Notes: a model not told the origin generated them from the sequence alone. DNA of 64,000 nucleotides from Nematostella vectensis (GCF_932526225.1 NC_064036.1:186001-250000), one strand, 5' to 3'; counted from the stretch's first letter, positions 22,155 through 35,003 are shown. A program made the numbers and translations.

Positions 22155-24166
22155 TTGTATGAAGAGAGTGCCCCTCCCTTCCCCCTGCTATTGTTGACAT
22201 TATGCTCAATAAACTGTTACCTTTCCCCTCTCCACCAGTTAAGCATTCTATGTATGCTTCCCTGTACAAAATGCGCCCCTTCAAATAGAACATTAAAGTT
22301 CACATACTTGTTTACTTCCTCAAACTCTTTGCTTTGTGTTTTTTGTTAACTTCCTAGGAACAAATTGAATACATATAATCAATAAATCTAGCAATCTTAT
22401 TTTGCAAACTTACTTATTTGTTATTATTTTTGCGCAAAACCTATCAGGATTAAGGGGGTCCAGCACAAAGAAAAAAAAACGAATTAAAAAAAAAGCCCAT
22501 TGGCCTGGGATCAAACCCGGTCTGAAGAACAAAACGGAAACCATACATACGGATTACCCAATCGGTATGGCAGCACAAGGCTTTTGCGGAAGGCTGTAAA
22601 GAACCCGAAGGCCCCAAGCACCGATATTTCCTAGCGAATATGCTGTACAACACTCTTGCAAGGTTATCCCAACCCGCGCATTAATGGGGAGGACAATAAC
22701 CAGGATCCCAGGCCTGTAATACGGTTACGCCACGCACAGCTCGCCGAGATTGTGGATGACAAAAAATAGAGGTCTATTTGGGCGTCTTGGGTCCCTTGGG
22801 GACTCGCCATGCGCACGGGCGCATCTCTTTTATTGTGTACATGACATCAAATTAGCGAAGAAAAAAGACGCTGTTTTGGTATCATGTGAAAATCATAAAA
22901 TAAATAGAAATAAAGACGTAAGGGGGGAGAATATTGCCATCTTTATATTAGAATATTGACAAAATCCGCAATTTTGTCTACGCTGACTAAGTAAAGCTGT
23001 ATTTTACTTTAAAGGGGCAGCAACATAGTACTGCGCATGTCTGGAGTCAGTGATTATTGTAGGCTTTTAAGTGTCTACAAACAGTTGAACTTTTTAAAAG
23101 CTGTCAATACCTTATTAAATAATATGCAATATTATATTGAAAACTATGTTAATTGACAGTTTGTGGTCATTTTTGTTTGTTTTGTTTAAAGTCTCCCACA
23201 TGTACCAAAAGCTCATAAGTCAGTATTAGAATTTCACTGAAGTTCATTGTTTCAGGGCTCTAGAGCTATTGCAAATCTCTTAACCATGACACTCCCCTTT
23301 AAAAAGGAAAGTAAAAAAAATCAAAATTTGTTGGTAGGGGTCTCTGCTGTGTTTGTTTTCTTTTTAGTTTTGTTCTATTATTATTATTATTTTCTTTTTT
23401 AGAGGGGGAGGGGAATTCAGCTAAAAATAGCCAAGGGTCAATTCAAGCAACTAGTACAAAAGATGTTTTTTTGCAGTCCTTTATTCAATATATTCAAGGT
23501 TATCATGCAATTCTGTTGTTTGACTGCATATATATATATATATTTTTTTCTTTCTTTTCATTACAAGTTCTATATGTGTAAGTGGTGACCATAGCTATGA
23601 TTACTATTATTTAGAATATCTTTTTACCTACTAACAGAAAACAACTTGACTGCAAAACACTTACTGTAGGGCACTCGATATTAGGCATTACTTTCATGTG
23701 GATGTAAGGTTGAAATGTCAAAACCTTCATTAACACGTGAACTACGCTTTAGCGTATTACACTTTGTAGTGATCTGATTCTATTGTACTTTTTTGTGTTT
23801 TACTAACTATTACCGTTTAACTATCACACTTTGTTTCACGGGTTAATGAAAACCACTCTAATTACTTACAGTAGTTCTTTTTTAATATTATTATTTACTT
23901 GTATAATTTAGATAAGCAATACATATTTCTTTATGGCTTTGTAGAGCTCATCTCGTTCCTCATAAATAACAAACAAAATGAAGTTTGTTCTTATTTTGGT
24001 GCAAAGGAATCTACAGTAGTTTTCTAATCAGATAATTGTTTTTTTTTCAACACTCACCTGTTATTTCAACAGCTCTTACTTGGGTTTGCTTGTCTCAGAA
24101 ATAGACCTTGCTTAATAAATAAATATATCTTACAAACTTATTTAATAATAGGTAACAACTGCAATA
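22155..24166 (+). repeat. Unit 12, 2,012 bp (block A1, member 3)
   Basis: This is a complete unit. GGGATCAAACCC near 22508 breaks the minus-strand B box, and TTTCCTAGCGAA near 22627 replaces TTTCCGAGCGAA. Both are shared only with unit 15. The head is of the CTCCCTTCCCCC type but follows an AACAAAGACATG flank, so the unit is a mosaic. Confidence 0.95.
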
Positions 24167-26170
24167 TTGTATGAAGAGAGTGCCCCTCCCTTCCCCCTGC
24201 TATTGTTGACATTATGCTCAATAAACTGTTACCTCTCCCCTCTCCACCAGTTAAGCATTCTATGTATGCTTCCCTGTACAAAATGCACCCCTTCAAATAG
24301 AACATTAAAGTTCACATACTTGTTTACTTCCTCAAACTCTTTGCTTTGTGTTTTTTGTTAACTTCCTAGGAACAAATTGAATACATATAATCAATAAATC
24401 TAGCAAGCTTATTTTGCAAACTCACCTTTTTTTTATTATTTTTGCGCAAAACCTATCAGGATTAAGGGGGTCCAGCACAAAGAAAAAAAAACGAATTAAA
24501 AAAAAGCCCATTGGCCTGGGATCGAACCCAGTCTGAAGAACAAAACGGAAACCATACATACGGATTACCCAATCGGTATGGCAGCACAAGGCTTTTACGG
24601 AAGGCTGTAAAGAACCCGAAGGCCCCAAGCACCGATATTTCCGAGCGAATATGCTGTACAACACTCTTGCAAGGTTATCCCAACCCGCGCATTAATGGGG
24701 AGGACAATAACCAGGATCCCAGGCCTGTAATACGGTTACGCCACGCACAGCTCGCCGAGATTGTGGATGACAAAAAATAGAGGTCTATTTGGGCGTCTTG
24801 GGTCCCTTGGGGACTCGCCATGCGCACGGGCGCATCTCTTTTATTGTGTACATGACATCAAATTAGCGAAGAAAAAAGACGCTGTTTTGGTATCATGTGA
24901 AAATCATAAAATAAATAGAAATAAAGACGTAAGGGGGGAGAATATTGACATCTTCATATTAGAATATTGACAAAATCCGCAATTTTGTCTACGCTGACTA
25001 AGTAAAGCTGTATTTCACTTTAAAGGGGCATCAACATAGTACTGCGCATGTCTGGAGTCAGTGATTATTGTAGGCTTTTAAGTGTCAACAAACAGTTGAA
25101 CTTTTTAAAAGCTGTGAATACCTTATTAAATAATATGCAATATTATATTGAAAACTATGTTAATTGATAGTTTGTGGTCATTTGTTTTGTTTTGTTTAAA
25201 GTCTCCCACATGTACCAAAAGCTCATAAGTCAGTATTAGAATTTCACTGAAGTTAACTGTGTCAGGGCTCTAGAGCTATTGCAAATCTCTCAACCATGAC
25301 ACTCCCCTTTTAAAAGAAAGTAAAAAAAAATCAAAATTGTTGGTGGGGGTCTCTGTTGTGTTTGTTTTCTTTTTAGTTTTGTTCTATTATTATTATTATT
25401 TTCTTTTTTAGAGGGGGAGGGAAATTCAGCTAAAAATAGCCAAGGGTCAATTCAAGCAACTAGTACAAAATATGTTTTTTTTGCAGTCCTTTATTCAATA
25501 TATTCAAGGTTATCATGCAATTCTGTTGTTTGACTGCATATATATTTTTTTTCTTTCTTTTCATTACAAGTGCTATATGTGTAAGTGGTGACCATAGCTA
25601 TGATTACTATTATTTAGAATAATTTTTTACCTACTAACAGAAAACAACTTGACTGCAAAACACTTACTGTAGGGCACTCGATATTAGGCATTACTTTCAT
25701 GTGGATGTAAGGTTGAAATGTCAAAACCTTCATTAACCCGTGAACTACGCTTTAGCGTATTACACTTTGTGGTGATCTGATTCTATTGTTCTTTTTTGTG
25801 TTTTTTTCTAAATATTACCTTTTAACTATCACACTTTGTTTCACGGGTTAATGAAAACCACTCTAATTACTTACAGTAGTTCTTTTTTAATATTATCATT
25901 TACTTGTATAATTTACATGAGCAATACATATTTCTTTATGGCTTTGCAGAGCTCATCTCGTTCCTCATAAATAACAAACAAAATGAAGTTTGTTCTTATT
26001 TTGGTGCAAAGGAATCTACAGTAGTTTTCTAATCAGATAATTGTTTTTCTTTTAACACTCACCTGTTATTTCAACAGACTTACTTGAGTTTGCTTGTCTC
26101 AGAAATAGACCTTGCTTAATAAACAAAGACATGTTACAAACTTATTTAATAATAGGTAACAACTGCAATA
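24167..26170 (+). repeat. Unit 13, 2,004 bp (block A2, member 1)
   Basis: This is a near-identical copy of unit 10. One difference is C at 25842 where unit 10 has A (19823), inside the right arm of the TTAA-bounded element. Confidence 0.95.
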
Positions 26171-28173
26171 TTGTATGAAGAGAGTGCCCCTCTCTTCCCC
26201 CTGCTATTGTTGAAATTATGCTCAATAAACTTTTACCTCTTCCCTCTCCACCAGTTAAGCATTCTATGTATGCTTCCCTGTACAAAATGCACTCCTTCAA
26301 ATAGAACATTAAAGTTCACATACTTGTTTACTTCCTCAAACTCTTTGCTTTGTGTTTTTTGTTAACTTCCTAGGAACAAATTGAATACATATAATCAATA
26401 AATCTAGCAAGCTTATTTTGCAAACTCACTTTTTTTTATTATTTTTGCGCAAAACCTATCAGGATTAAGGGGGTCCAGCACAAAGAAAAAAAAACGAACT
26501 AAAAAAAAAAAGACCATTGGCCTGGGATCGAACCCGGTCTGAAGAACAAAACGGAAACCATACATACGGATTACCCAATCGGTATGGCAGCACAAGGCTT
26601 TTACGGAAGGCTGTAAAGAACCCGAAGGCCCCAAGCACCGATATTTCCGAGCGAATATGCTGTACAACACTCTTGCAAGGTTATCCCAACCCGCGCATTA
26701 ATGGGGAGGACAATAACCAGGATCCCAGGCCTGTAATACGGTTAAGCCACGCACAGCTCGCCGAGATTGTGGATGACAAAAAATAGAGGTCTATTTGGGC
26801 GTCTTGGGTCCCTTGGGGACTCGCCATGCGCACGGGCGCATCTCTTTTATTGTGTACATGACATCAAATTAGCGAAGAAAAAAGACGCTGTTTTGGTATC
26901 ATGTGAAAAGCATAAAATAAATAGAAATAAAGACGTAAGGGGGGAGAATATTGACATCTTCATATTAGAATATTGACAAAATCAGCAATTTTGTCTACGC
27001 TGACTAAGTAAAGCTGTTTTTTACTTTAAAGGGGCAGCAACATAGTACTGCGCATGTCTGGAGTCAGTGATTATTGTAGGCTTTTAAGTGTCTACAAACA
27101 GTTGAACTTTTTAAAAGCAGTCAATACCTGATTAAATAATAAGCAATATTATATTGAAAACTATGTTAATGGACAGTTTGTGGTCATTTTTTTTTTGTTT
27201 TGTTTAAAGTCTCCCACATGTACCAAAAGCTCATAAGTCAGTATTAGAATTTCACTGAAGTTCATTGTGTCAGGGCTCTAGAGCTATTGCAAATCTCTCA
27301 ACCATGACACTCCCCTTTGAAAGGAAAGTAAAAAAAAATCAAAATTGTTGGTGGGGGTCTCTGCTGTGTTTGTTTTCTTTTTAGTTTTGTTCTATTATTA
27401 TTATTATTTTCTTTTTTAGAGGGGGAGGGGAATTCAGCTAAAAATAGCCAAGGGTCAATTCAAGCAACTAGTACAAAAGATGTTTTTTTGCAGTCCTTTA
27501 TTCAATATATTCAAGGTTATCATGCAATTCTGTTGTTTGACTGCATATATATATTTTTCTTTCTTTTCATTACAAGTGCTATATGTGTAAGTGGTGACCA
27601 TAGCTATGATTACTATTATTTAGAATAATTTTTTACCTACTAACAGAAAACAACTTGACTGCAAAACACTTACTGTAGGGCACTCGATATTAGGCATTAC
27701 TTTCATGTGGATGTAAGGTTGAAATGTCAAAACCTTCATTAACCCGTGAACTACGCTTTAGCGTATTACACTTTGTTGTGATCTGATTCTATTGTTCTTT
27801 TTTGTGTTTTACTAACTATTACCGTTTAACTATCACACTTTGTTTCACGGGTTAATGAAAACCACTCTAATTACTTACAGTAATTCTTTTTTAATATTAT
27901 TATTTACTTGTATAATTTAGATGAGCAATACATATTTGTTCTTGGCCTTGTAGAGCTCATCTCGTTCCTCATAAATAACAAACAAAATGAAGTTTGTTCT
28001 TATTTGGTGCAAAGGAATCTACAGTAGTTTTCTAATCAGATAATTGTTTTTCTTTTAACACTCACCTGTTATTTCAACAGCCTTACTTGAGTTTGCTTGT
28101 CTCAGAAATAGACCTTGCTTAATAAACAAAGACATGTTACAAACTTATTTAATAATAGGTAACAACTGCAATA
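26171..28173 (+). repeat. Unit 14, 2,003 bp (block A2, member 2)
   Basis: This is a near-identical copy of unit 11, with the same AAGACCATTGG and GGTTAAGCCACG variants. Confidence 0.95.
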
Positions 28174-30185
28174 TTGTATGAAGAGAGTGCCCCTCCCTTC
28201 CCCCTGCTATTGTTGACATTATGCTCAATAAACTGTTACCTTTCCCCTCTCCACCAGTTAAGCATTCTATGTATGCTTCCCTGTACAAAATGCGCCCCTT
28301 CAAATAGAACATTAAAGTTCACATACTTGTTTACTTCCTCAAACTCTTTGCTTTGTGTTTTTTGTTAACTTCCTAGGAACAAATTGAATACATATAATCA
28401 ATAAATCTAGCAATCTTATTTTGCAAACTTACTTATTTGTTATTATTTTTGCGCAAAACCTATCAGGATTAAGGGGGTCCAGCACAAAGAAAAAAAAACG
28501 AATTAAAAAAAAAGCCCATTGGCCTGGGATCAAACCCGGTCTGAAGAACAAAACGGAAACCATACATACGGATTACCCAATCGGTATGGCAGCACAAGGC
28601 TTTTACGGAAGGCTGTAAAGAACCCGAAGGCCCCAAGCACCGATATTTCCTAGCGAATATGCTGTACAACACTCTTGCAAGGTTATCCCAACCCGCGCAT
28701 TAATGGGGAGGACAATAACCAGGATCCCAGGCCTGTAATACGGTTACGCCACGCACAGCTCGCCGAGATTGTGGATGACAAAAAATAGAGGTCTATTTGG
28801 GCGTCTTGGGTCCCTTGGGGACTCGCCATGCGCACGGGCGCATCTCTTTTATTGTGTACATGACATCAAATTAGCGAAGAAAAAAGACGCTGTTTTGGTA
28901 TCATGTGAAAATCATAAAATAAATAGAAATAAAGACGTAAGGGGGGAGAATATTGCCATCTTTATATTAGAATATTGACAAAATCCGCAATTTTGTCTAC
29001 GCTGACTAAGTAAAGCTGTATTTTACTTTAAAGGGGCAGCAACATAGTACTGCGCATGTCTGGAGTCAGTGATTATTGTAGGCTTTTAAGTGTCTACAAA
29101 CAGTTGAACTTTTTAAAAGCTGTCAATACCTTATTAAATAATATGCAATATTATATTGAAAACTATGTTAATTGACAGTTTGTGGTCATTTTTGTTTGTT
29201 TTGTTTAAAGTCTCCCACATGTACCAAAAGCTCATAAGTCAGTATTAGAATTTCACTGAAGTTCATTGTTTCAGGGCTCTAGAGCTATTGCAAATCTCTT
29301 AACCATGACACTCCCCTTTAAAAAGGAAAGTAAAAAAAATCAAAATTTGTTGGTAGGGGTCTCTGCTGTGTTTGTTTTCTTTTTAGTTTTGTTCTATTAT
29401 TATTATTATTTTCTTTTTTAGAGGGGGAGGGGAATTCAGCTAAAAATAGCCAAGGGTCAATTCAAGCAACTAGTACAAAAGATGTTTTTTTGCAGTCCTT
29501 TATTCAATATATTCAAGGTTATCATGCAATTCTGTTGTTTGACTGCATATATATATATATATTTTTTTCTTTCTTTTCATTACAAGTTCTATATGTGTAA
29601 GTGGTGACCATAGCTATGATTACTATTATTTAGAATATCTTTTTACCTACTAACAGAAAACAACTTGACTGCAAAACACTTACTGTAGGGCACTCGATAT
29701 TAGGCATTACTTTCATGTGGATGTAAGGTTGAAATGTCAAAACCTTCATTAACACGTGAACTACGCTTTAGCGTATTACACTTTGTAGTGATCTGATTCT
29801 ATTGTACTTTTTTGTGTTTTACTAACTATTACCGTTTAACTATCACACTTTGTTTCACGGGTTAATGAAAACCACTCTAATTACTTACAGTAGTTCTTTT
29901 TTAATATTATTATTTACTTGTATAATTTAGATGAGCAATACATATTTCTTTATGGCTTTGTAGAGCTCATCTCGTTCCTCATAAATAACAAACAAAATGA
30001 AGTTTGTTCTTATTTTGGTGCAAAGGAATCTACAGTAGTTTTCTAATCAGATAATTGTTTTTTTTTCAACACTCACCTGTTATTTCAACAGCTCTTACTT
30101 GGGTTTGCTTGTCTCAGAAATAGACCTTGCTTAATAAATAAATATATCTTACAAACTTATTTAATAATAGGTAACAACTGCAATA
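28174..30185 (+). repeat. Unit 15, 2,012 bp (block A2, member 3)
   Basis: This is a near-identical copy of unit 12. Differences found are A at 28605 (G at 22586) and G at 29933 (A at 23914). Confidence 0.95.
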
Positions 30186-32203
30186 TTGTATGAAGAGAGT
30201 GCCCCTCCCTTCCCCCTGCTATTGTTGACATTATGCTCAATAAACTGTTACCTCTCCCCTCTCCACCAGTTAAGCATTCTATCTATGCTTCCCTGTACAA
30301 AATGCGCCCCTTCAAATAGAACATTAAAGTTCACATACTTGTTTACTTCCTCAAACTCTTTGCTTTGTGTTTTTTGTTAACTTCCTAGGAACAAATTAAA
30401 TACATATAATCAATAAATTTAGCAAGCTTATTTTGCAAACTCACTTTTTTTTTATTATTTTTGAGCAAAACCTATCAGGATTAAGGGGGTCCAGCACAAA
30501 GAAAAAAAAACAAATTAAAAAAAAAGCCCATTGGCCTGGGATCGAACCCGGTCTGAAGAACAAAACGGAAACCATACATACGGATTACCCAATCGGTATG
30601 GCAGCACAAGGCTTTTACGGAAGGCTGTAAAGAACCCGAAGGCCCCAAGCACCGATATTTCCGAGCGAATATGCTGTACAACACTCACTCTTGCAAGGTT
30701 ATCCCAACCCGCGCATTAATGGGGAGGACAATAACCAGGATCCCAGGCCTGTAATACGGTTACGCCACGCACAGCTCGCCGCGATTGTGGATGACAAAAA
30801 ATAGAGGTCTATTTGGGCGTCTTGGGTCCCTTGGGGACTCGCCATGCGCACGGGCGCATCTCTTTTATTGTGTACATGACATCAAATTAGGGAAGAAAAA
30901 AGACGCTGTTTTGGTATCATGTGAAAATCATAAAATAAATAGAAATAAAGACGTAAGGGGGGAGAATATTGACATCTTTATATTAGAATATTGACAAAAT
31001 CCGCAATTTTGTCTACGCTGACTAAGTAAAGCTGTATTTTACTTTAAAGGGGCAGCAACATAGTACTGCGCATGTCTGGAGTCAGTGATTATTGTAGGCT
31101 TTTAAGTGTCAACAAACAGTTGAACTTTTTAAAAGCTGTGAATACCTTATTAAATAATATGCAATATTATATTAAAAACTATGTTAATTGACAGTTTGTG
31201 GTCATTTTTTTTTGTTTTGTTTAAAGTCTCCCACATGTACCAAAAGCTCATAAGTCAGTATTAGAATTTCACTGAAGTTCATTGTGTCAGGGCTCTAGAG
31301 CTATTGCAAATCTCTTAACCATGACACTCCCCTTTTAAAGGAAAGTAAAAAAAATCAAAATTGTTGGTGGGGGTCTCTGCTGTGTTTGTTTTCTTTTTAG
31401 TTTTGTTCTATTATTATTATTATTTTCTTTTTTAGAGGGGGAGGGGAATTCAGCTAAAAATAGCCAAGGGTCAATTCAAGCAACTAGTACAAAAGATGTT
31501 TTTTTGCAGTCCTTTATTCAATATATTCAAGGTTATCATGCAATTCTGTTGTTTGACTGCATATATATATATATATTTTTTTTTTTTCTTTCTTTTCATT
31601 ACAAGTTCTACATGTGTAAGTGGTGACCATAGCTATGATTACTATTATTTAGAATATTTTTTTACCTACTAACAGAAAACAACTTGACTGCAAAACACTT
31701 ACGGTAGGGCACTCGATATTAGGCATTACTTTCATGTGGATGTAAGGTTGAAATGTCAAAACCTTCATTAACCCGTGAACTACGCTTTAGCGTATTACAC
31801 TTTGTGGTGATCTGATTCTATTGTACTTTTTTGTGTTTTACTAACTATTACCGTTAAACTATCACACTTTGTTTCACGGGTTAATGAAAACCACTCTAAT
31901 TACTTACAGTAGTTCTTTTTTAATATTATTATTTACTTGTATAATTTAGATGAGCAATATATAATTTTTTATGGCTTTGTAGAGCTCATCTCGTTCCTCA
32001 TAAATAACAAACAAAATGAAGTTTGTTCTTATTTTGTTGCAAAGGAATCTACAGTAGTTTTCTAATCGGACAATTGTTTTTCTTTTAACACTCACCTGTT
32101 ATTTCAACAGCCTTACTTGAGTTTGCTTGTCTCAGAAATAGACCTTGCTTAATAAACAAAGACATGTTACAAACTTATTTAATAATAGGTAACAACTGCA
32201 ATA
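30186..32203 (+). repeat. Unit 16, 2,018 bp, with ACTC duplication
   Basis: This is a complete unit. A 4-bp duplication gives ACACTCACTCTTGC near 30681, shifting the frame relative to other units. Other private variants are TCTATCTATGC near 30279 and GCCGCGATTGTGG near 30778. Confidence 0.95.
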
Positions 32204-32624
32204 TTGTATGAAGAGAGTGCCCCTCTCTTCCCCCTGCTATTGTTGAAATTATGCTCAATAAACTTTTACCTCTTCCCTCTCCACCAGCTAAGCATTCTAT
32301 GTATGCTTCCCTGTACAAAATGCACCCCTTCAAATAGAACATTAAAGTTCACATACTTGTTTACTTCCTCGAACTCTTTGCTTTGTGTTTATTGTTAACT
32401 TCCTAGGAACAAATTGAATACATATAATCAATACATCTAGCAACCTTATTTTGCAAACTCACTTTTTTTTATTATTTTTGCGCAAAACCTATCAGGATTA
32501 AGGGGGTCCAGCACAAAGAAAAAAAAAACGAACTAAAAAAAAAAGCCCATTGGCCTGGGATCGAACCCGGTCTGAAGAACAAAACGGAAACCATACATAC
32601 GGATTACCCAATCGGTATGGCAGC

Positions 32625-32629
32625 ACAAG
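32625..32629. repeat. Target-site duplication, left copy (ACAAG)
   Basis: ACAAG lies immediately before the retrotransposon. Intact units have one ACAAG in GGCAGCACAAGGCTTTT. Confidence 0.9.
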
Positions 32630-32630
32630 A

Positions 32631-33320
32631 AATTCTCCTAGCTACCTTCCGTTTGTTGCGAATGACATAAATAGCTATGCCCTTGCACGCAATATGCGCC
32701 TTAATGCCAAGAAATGCAAAGAAATGGCCATGTGCTTCCTTACTTATAATTCTACTGAGCTTGCTCCTATGCTCATAAATGGTTGTGTTATTGAGCGCGT
32801 GGATTGCTATAAGTTGCTTGGTGTCCACATCACCAGTGACTTCTCGTGGAATACTCACTGTGATGCTATCGTGAAGAAGGCCACCAAGCGTTTGTATGCA
32901 ATCCGTGCGCTCAAGAAAAGCGGTCTATCATCAAACGATCTTATTCAAGTATACTGTAGCACAATGAGACCTGTGCTTGAATATGCCTCGCCTGTCTGGT
33001 CGGCATTGCCAGAGTACTTGGTAGAGTTAGTGGAATCGGTCCAAAAAAAAGTGCTGCGCATAGTGTTTCCAAACCTCTCTTACCATGAGGCATTATCACA
33101 CGCTAAATTGGAAACACTATGCCAGCGTAGAGAAACGGCATGCATCGCTCTCGTGGCAAAGGCCAAACGCGGAGGCCCCCTTAAACGCTTAATTCCTATT
33201 CCTGTAGCAACGCACCATAGGTATGGTTTACGGTCCGGTACGGCGTCTGTTGTCCCCATCTGCGGCCGTACGAATAGGCTCAACAATTTCTGTACTTATC
33301 GTTATCAACAAGTTATGTAA
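32631..33320 (+). pseudogene. Partial reverse transcriptase ORF (C-terminal region) of the LINE
   Basis: An uninterrupted frame of 229 codons runs to TAA at 33318-33320. Recognisable stretches are LNAKKCKEM (32700-32726), YKLLGVHIT (32808-32834) and RPVLEYASPVW (32967-32999). These are typical of the region downstream of the catalytic core in non-LTR reverse transcriptases (thumb and C-terminal part). The catalytic palm with its YxDD motif and any endonuclease domain are absent, so the fragment cannot act alone. It has no start codon of its own: the frame is open upstream into satellite sequence to a TTG at 32550, giving a chance 256-codon chimeric frame. The lack of stops or frameshifts suggests a young insertion. 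Confidence 0.9.
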
Positions 33321-33392
33321 ATGCAAGGATGTATTATATATATACTGGCTGCCCTGTAATTCAGCTTTCGCTGCAATAGGGTTAATAAACAC

Positions 33393-33416
33393 ATTATTAT
33401 TATTATTATTATTATT
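33393..33416 (+). repeat. (ATT)8 3' tail of the LINE
   Basis: Eight perfect ATT repeats form the 3' end of the inserted element. Non-LTR elements of several clades end in such simple repeats rather than poly-A. Confidence 0.93.
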
Positions 33417-33421
33417 ACAAG
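33417..33421. repeat. Target-site duplication, right copy (ACAAG)
   Basis: ACAAG lies immediately after the ATT tail and is followed by GCTTTTACGG, the resumed satellite unit. Confidence 0.9.
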
Positions 33422-35003
33422 GCTTTTACGGAAGGCTGTAAAGAACCCGAAGGCCCCAAGCACCGATATTTCCGAGCGAATATGCTGTACAACACTCTTG
33501 CAAGGTTATCCCAACCCGCACATTAATGGGGAGGACAATAACCAGGATCCCAGGCCTGTAATACGGTTACGCCACGCACAGCTCGCCGAGATTGTGGATG
33601 ACAAAAAATAGAGGTCTATTTGGGCGTCTTGGGTCCCTTGGGGACTCGCCATGCGCACGGGCGCATCTCTTTTATTGTGTACATGACATCAAATTAGCGA
33701 AGAAAAAAGACGCTGTTTTGGTATCATGTGAAAAGCATAAAATAAATAGAAATAAAGACGTAAGGGGGGAGAATATTGACATATTCATATTAGAATATTG
33801 ACAAAATCCGCAATTTTGTCTACGCTGACTAAGTAAAGCTGTATTTCACTTTAAAGGGGCAGCAACATAGTACTGCGCATGTCTGGAGTCAGTGATTATT
33901 GTAGGCTTTTAAGTGTCAACAAACAGTTGAACTTTTTAAAAGCTGTGAATACCTTATTAAATAATATGCAATATTATATTGAAAACTATGTTAATTGACA
34001 GTTTGTGGTTATTTTTTTTGTTTTGTTTAAAGTCTCCCACATGTACCAAAAGCTCATAAGTCAGTATTAGAATTTCACTGAAGTTCATTGTGTCAGGGCT
34101 CTAGAGCTATTGCAAATCTCTTAACCATGACACTCCCCTTTTAAAGGAAAGTAAAAAAAATCAAAATTGTTGGTGGGGGTCTCTGTTGTGTTTGTTTTCT
34201 TTTTAGTTTTGTTCTATTATTATTATTATTTTCTTTTTTAGAGGGGGAGGGGAATTCAGCTAAAAATAGCCAAGGGTCAATTCAAGCAACTAGAACAAAA
34301 GATGTTTTTTGCAGTCCTTTATTCAATATATTCAAGGTTGTCATGAAATTCTGTTGTTTGACTCAATATATATATATATTTTTTTTTTCTTTCTTTTCAT
34401 TACAAGTTCTATATGTGTAAGTGGTGACCATAGCTATGATTACTATTATTTAGAATATTTTTTACCTACTAACAGAAAACAACTTGACTGCAAAACACTT
34501 ACTGTAGGGCACTCGATATTAGGCATTACTTTCATGTGGATATAAGGTTGAAATGTCAAAACCTTCATTAACCCGTGAACTACGCTTTAGCGTATTACAC
34601 TTTGTGGTGATCTGATTCTATTGTACTTTTTTGTGTTTTACTAACTATTACCGTTTAACTATCACACTTTGTTTCACGGGTTAATGAAAACCACTCTAAT
34701 TACTTACAGTAGTTCTTTTTTAATATTATTATTTACTTGTATAATTTAGATGAGCAATACATATTTCTTTATGGCTTTGTAGAGCTCATCTCGTTCCTCA
34801 TAAATAACAAACAAAATGAAGTTTGTTCTTATTTTGGTGCAAAGGAATCTAAAGTAGTTTTCTAATCAGACAATTGTTTTTCTTTTAACACTCACCTGTT
34901 ATTTCAACAGCCTTACTTGAGTTTGCTTGTCTCAGAAATAGACCTTGCTTAATAAACAAAGACATGTTACAAACTTATTTAATAATAGGTAACAACTGCA
35001 ATA

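Larger units (their letters stand above)
18190..24209 (+). repeat. Higher-order block A, copy 1 (three units)
   Basis: This three-unit segment is followed directly by a copy of itself at an offset of 6,019 bp. The left edge lies just after unit 10's private CTTTCCCC and CTTTTGTTG variants, which unit 13 lacks. Unit spacings 2,004, 2,003 and 2,012 repeat exactly in the next copy. Confidence 0.93.
24210..30228 (+). repeat. Higher-order block A, copy 2 (three units)
   Basis: This is a second copy of the three-unit block. I found four substitutions against copy 1 (19823/25842, 20059/26078, 22586/28605, 23914/29933). The match appears to run on to about 30,280, where unit 16 acquires private changes. 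The duplication is therefore recent, or the copies have been homogenised. Confidence 0.93.
32630..33416 (+). mobile_element. 5'-truncated non-LTR (LINE) retrotransposon
   Basis: This 787-bp insertion is present in unit 17 only. It interrupts GCACAAG|GCTTTTACGG, which is continuous in the other full-length units. It encodes the C-terminal part of a non-LTR reverse transcriptase, has an AATAAA-like box at 33384-33389 and ends in eight ATT repeats (33393-33416). It is flanked by the 5-bp direct repeat ACAAG. A missing 5' end, a 3' microsatellite tail and a short target-site duplication are the usual marks of target-primed reverse transcription. The protein style and ATT tail suggest a CR1/L2-, Rex- or Jockey-related clade common in marine invertebrates; the clade is inferred, not tested. 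Confidence 0.93.
32204..35003 (+). repeat. Unit 17, 2,800 bp, split by a LINE insertion
   Basis: This unit is interrupted at 32629/32630 by a 787-bp retrotransposon and resumes at 33422 after the duplicated ACAAG. Removing the insertion and one target-site copy leaves 2,008 bp, a normal unit length. Confidence 0.97.
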
